A stretch of DNA of 10,317 nucleotides, taken from contig WKLE02004402.1 of NCBI GenBank assembly GCA_014885115.2, positions 1 through 10,317 of the forward strand, in the 5' to 3' direction. The translations under genes and the position numbers were made by a program. The notes under the pieces are model-generated. The model was not told where the DNA came from, made no database searches, and was given only the letters and a program-made list of their open reading frames with translations. Source of the DNA: Asterionellopsis glacialis. Its lineage: Eukaryota; Bacillariophyta; Plagiogrammaphyceae; Rhaphoneidales; Asterionellopsidaceae. Within the stretch, counting starts at the first letter, position 1; the number at the start of each line of letters is the position of its first letter. Positions 7,612-10,317 of this stretch are shown here, in pieces.

Positions 7612-8048
7612 TGTGAGCTATTTTAGATATTTACTAAAAATACCCGACAATTCACCAATTCGTCTTTGTGACCCAATTGCAGTACGGGATCCTACGGCGG
7701 ATCTACTTAGAGTTTGGTTTCCAACGGAGTTCACTTTTCACATATGAACTGAACTCCCAGAGGCAGCCAATCGGAAGGTGTCAAGTCGGCGCATCACCGT
7801 GTTCTGTCGTGATGCATCATGTTCCTGCTGTGGAGTGGAATTCAATATGCTTTGCTCATGACATCAGCGTTTGTGTGTATGCTGTGCGTCACTGCGCGTT
7901 CACGTCTGTCTACTTGATGACGTCATCACATCATCTCGTCTGTCTGTGTGATGACGTCATCAAATCATCATGTCTGTCCGGTCCGTGACATCATCACATC
8001 ACAGTCCGTCCATACTACAGTTGATTGACATATTGCGCAAGTCTCACA
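7612..8048 (-). repeat. Candidate 3' LTR of the gypsy element (437 bp)
   Basis: The plus-strand interval begins TGTGAG (7612-7617) and ends CTCACA (8043-8048), a perfect 6-bp inverted terminus of the TG...CA type that LTRs have. It lies 51 bases downstream of the integrase stop. The interval has no retroelement coding and contains the 34-bp CRE-type repeats, suiting a promoter-bearing LTR. Against these exact bounds, the G-rich tract expected as polypurine tract (8061-8071 on the minus strand) is 12 bases away from the edge rather than touching it. The partner LTR is outside the window, so the bounds cannot be verified here. Confidence 0.55.
7884..8019. repeat. 34-bp tandem repeat carrying CRE-type TGACGTCA sites (about 4 units)
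   Basis: Three units start with TGACGTCATCA or TGACATCATCA at 7918, 7952 and 7986, exactly 34 bases apart. Units 2 and 3 match at 25 of 34 positions by my count. A degenerate unit in the same register precedes them (7884-7917, about 20 of 34). Two units contain the perfect 14-bp palindrome TGATGACGTCATCA (7915-7928 and 7949-7962). TGACGTCA is the established CREB/ATF-type bZIP target. An extra TGACATCA lies at 7859-7866. The array is probably an LTR enhancer. Confidence 0.85.
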
Positions 8049-8060
8049 ACTTGCCTACTG

Positions 8061-8071
8061 CGCTCGCCCCC
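8061..8071 (-). other. Candidate polypurine tract
   Basis: On the minus strand this is GGGGGCGAGCG, within a purine-rich stretch between the integrase stop and the candidate LTR. Gypsy elements prime plus-strand synthesis from a purine tract at the LTR edge. Here a 12-base gap separates it from the proposed LTR start, so either the tract or the boundary is imperfectly placed. Confidence 0.35.
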
Positions 8072-8099
8072 ATGTCCAGCAATCTAGTACATAGGACAT

Positions 8100-9351
8100 T
8101 TATTTGGCAGTGGCAGCATGGTAAGGCTTAACGCAACAAATATTGAGTCTGTCGAGTACTGGTCCATGTTGTAACGTTACGGTACCATTGCAGCGTACTT
8201 GACGAATGACGAATGGTCCATTGCATGGTTGTTTGTATTTAAGCAGGTTGGACTTATCGTTTTCTAGTAGGGCCTTGTCTCCTACTTTCCAATTGTGTTT
8301 GATTCTTCTAGCGTTTTCACGCTGATTGTTACTAGCTATTCTAGCTTGTTTCCTACTATGTATGTGTTCCCAGTTTGCTTTGTGTTGAACGTTAAATATC
8401 ATATCTCTACCAAAAACTAGCTGGCCAGGCATAGCTTGGAGAGTAGTATGATAAGTGGAACCTACGGTGTACACTATAGCAGCAAGTACACCAGCCCAGG
8501 GGTTTTCTTCAGTACTATGTTGTACCTTGTGGGTTCGTATCATATTGCCCACTACTTGATGTATCCTCTCCACTATGGCATTTGCTTGTGGGTTACGGGT
8601 AGTGATCAGTTTGCGTTTGATGTGGTATTCATCATCTAACATACTACAGAAATCCTTCATGAATTCCACGCCTTGGTCAAAAGTGACTTGCGTAGGTTTT
8701 GGGTATTGTGCAAACCACTGTTGTTCTATTATGTTCACGATTTTGATACTGCTCCTTTCGGACCAAGGGGCAATCTTGAACCATCCTGTAGCTGGGTTGA
8801 TCATAGTAACGCAGCATAGGGTTAAGTGCAAGGTCCTATGAGATCCACACATAGGCAATCCCATGGTGTAGCTTCTGCATCTTTTTCAGGCAGGTGTCTG
8901 TACTTCTTACTTTGACTCATGTTCAGTTGACAGATGTGGCATGTTTTACAGTAGGTGGTTACATGTTTGCGTAGTTTGGGCCACCATCAGTGCTGTTGTA
9001 TTGTCTCTTCAGTACAGGTCTTAACGGGATGACATAAGTACGTATGGTACCATTGCACCATGCGTTTCTGTAGGGTTGACGGAATGGATATTTTATCTTT
9101 GTAGCATATAAGGCTGTAAGATTTCCCGCGCCCCCATGAAATATGCATTCAGAGAAACCTTTCTTCTTAAGTACTTCGCGTTTGAGTTGATTGTTCTTTG
9201 ATTGATGTTTTAGGATATTGCTGTAACTGAGGGGGAATCCCTCGTCACTATTGCTATACTGAGGCATATTGAGACAGTACATTTCCGCCATATCCTCATT
9301 GGTTATATAGCATTCCGGAACAGCTTCTGAGTTGGGATCTAGTAGATCAAG
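8100..9351 (-). pseudogene. Ty3/gypsy integrase, three frames, one internal TGA
   Basis: Frame one (from 9351) gives LDLLDPNSEAV to FHGGAGN, the linker after RNase H. A 1-nt shift near 9125 enters LICYKDKISIPSTLQKR, then the HHCC zinc domain: WYHTYLCHP supplies H-x4-H and YCKTCHICQ supplies C-x2-C, with a TGA (8987-8989) between them before WWPKLRKH. The first catalytic Asp is in CVDLIGP (Asp at 8843-8845). A second shift near 8832, probably with loss of a few codons, enters LHLTLCCVTMINPATGWF. The second Asp is in TFDQGVEF (8676-8678) and the Glu in NAIVERIH (8568-8570), giving exact D-x35-E spacing. The C-terminus has KVGDKALL and a GPF module (PCNGPFVI), stopping at TAA 8100-8102. Catalytic residues survive, but the frames make a functional enzyme impossible without repair. 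Confidence 0.88.
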
Positions 9352-10316
9352 ACTATGTTATGTTCGCCTTTTATATAGCATAATTCGGGTGCAAATTCTT
9401 CTACAAACAATCGCCAGCATGCGTGATGTTCCGTTTGACATTTATTGTAGGTAAGATTCTTATGATCTGTATGTATAATTACCTTGTGACCGAGTAGTAG
9501 GTACCGGTATTCTCTAAGTACCTCTACAATCAATAATAGGTCTTGATCACAAGTGTAGTATTTAGTTTGAGTATCCATAAGTTTCCTACTGTAGAATACT
9601 ATGGGCTTCTCATCTTGGGTGATAACTGCCCCTAGTTGGTATTTACTGGCATCAGTATATATGTGGAAAGGCTTGTTGAAGTCCGGATAGGACAGTAGTA
9701 CTTCTTTGGCTATAATCTTCTTTATATTGTCAAAGGCTATTTGTTGTTCCTTCCCCCATTTGAACTCAACCCCTTTGCCTTGTAGCTTAGTTAGAGGTGT
9801 CAGTACGTGGGATCTATGTACCCACATTTGTTTGTAGAAATTAAGCATCCCTACGAAAGAGCGTATCTTCTTAGTAGTTGTGGGTGGTGCTATATTTAGT
9901 ATGGCAGAGACCTTATGATTTAATGGCATTATGCCCTTGCGACATACATGAAATCCAAGATAATCCATTTCGGTTCATCCAAAGAAGGATTTCTCCGTGT
10001 TGACTTGAAGTCCAGCTTCCTGTAGTCATTGTAGTACTAAATCCATCTTGTGTAAGTGATCCTCAAAATTGTCCGTCGTAAGGAGCAATAGATCATTGAT
10101 GTACACGCATAAGAATTCTAGTCCACACATAAGTTTGCTCATCTTCTCTTGGAAAATATCCACTGAACTTGCTACTCCCATGGGTAGACGTAAGTATTCA
10201 TACTTTCCCCATGGTAGTATGATAGTGCATAGCTTACTAGCATCTGCATCTAATCGTATGTGATAGCATCCCATATTTAAGTCTAAAGATGACGCATATG
10301 AGAAACCTTCAAGTTT
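9339..10316 (-). pseudogene. Ty3/gypsy reverse transcriptase-RNase H, partial, inactivated
   Basis: A single reading frame runs from the right edge to a TAG at 9339-9341, broken only by TGA at 10026-10028 and 9975-9977. RT motif A is present (SLDLNMGCYHIRL, Asp kept), followed by LPWGKYEYLRLPMG. The active-site box reads VYINDLL where the family has Y-x-D-D, so the first catalytic Asp is Asn (10095-10097). After the TGAs come TEMDYLGFHV, the connection region (FVGMLNFYKQMW; LLSYPDFNKPF) and RNase H with YTDAS (Asp at 9651-9653), LGAVITQ, FYSRKL and HTDHKN. The usual RNase H Glu region reads CDQDLL, so Glu appears as Asp. The frame ends at GEHNIV, just where the family's ADALSR motif should follow. 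Fingers, protease and Gag would lie right of the window. Confidence 0.92.
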
Positions 10317-10317
10317 C

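Larger units (their letters stand above)
7612..10317 (-). mobile_element. Ty3/gypsy LTR retrotransposon, decayed, continues past the right edge
   Basis: The minus strand carries, in order, reverse transcriptase, RNase H, integrase with a GPF module, a short spacer and a candidate 3' LTR. RT-RH-IN order and the GPY/F-type module identify Ty3/gypsy rather than copia, where integrase precedes RT. Protease, Gag and the 5' LTR would lie beyond 10317. The frame changes three times between RT and the integrase stop, and three TGA codons interrupt it. It appears inserted into the gag relic ending at 7611. If so, the target duplication should be the last bases before the LTR (AAAAT, 7607-7611). Confidence 0.88.

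Noticed and set aside
7562..7747. Open frame continuing the gag frame into the LTR
   Set aside because: It has no ATG at its start and crosses the proposed LTR edge. Beyond 7611 the peptide has no Gag features, so it looks like chance openness.
7884..8019. CRISPR-like array
   Set aside because: Units are contiguous, diverged 34-bp tandem repeats without unique spacers, in a eukaryotic LTR.
5619..10028. TGA reassigned to Trp (alternative nuclear code)
   Set aside because: The intact SET gene uses TGG throughout and no TGA, and at the RT sites the family has Arg-type residues rather than Trp. Decay fits better.

Overview
The window looks like nuclear DNA of a diatom (a pennate species is my guess). 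The grounds are a secretory SET-domain protein with a C-terminal region of a style I associate with diatoms, a RING-H2 membrane-protein relic of diatom type, one very short spliceosomal intron, and LTR-retrotransposon coding remains whose Pol wording (the MINPATGWF region, YTDAS, GPF) resembles diatom Ty3/gypsy elements. The genus cannot be fixed without a search.

Left part (1-5268): two divergent host genes. A minus-strand gene starts at 856 and runs off the left edge. It is an open frame of 285 codons with no stop, giving a lysine/serine/glutamate-rich, probably disordered protein of unknown function. About 600 bases separate it from a large plus-strand gene (1459-5268). That gene encodes a secretory-pathway protein built from two tandem copies of a roughly 570-residue module (SET-like, SET, conserved C-terminal domain). 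A 96-nt intron (3707-3802) lies in the second copy. It is a multiple of three and has no in-frame stop, so the unspliced frame also reads through.

Right part (5505-10317): a graveyard of broken genes. First comes a minus-strand transmembrane RING-H2 pseudogene (5505-6209) with two in-frame TGA codons and two frameshifts, truncated at its 5' end. Next is a plus-strand gag pseudogene (6494-7611) with two frame changes and three TGA codons. It is cut at 7611 by a second, oppositely oriented Ty3/gypsy element: candidate 3' LTR 7612-8048, integrase 8100-9351, and RT-RNase H from 9339 to the right edge. The candidate LTR carries a 34-bp tandem repeat with two perfect 14-bp palindromes centred on the CRE/bZIP site TGACGTCA.

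The relics fit a nested history: a RING gene, an LTR element beside or into it, then a second LTR element inserted into the first. All eight in-frame nonsense codons I could assign to relics are TGA, and two Asp-to-Asn changes in Pol sit where the intact codon would form a CpG. This suggests CpG-methylation decay, though other explanations remain. No tRNA, rRNA or CRISPR array was seen.
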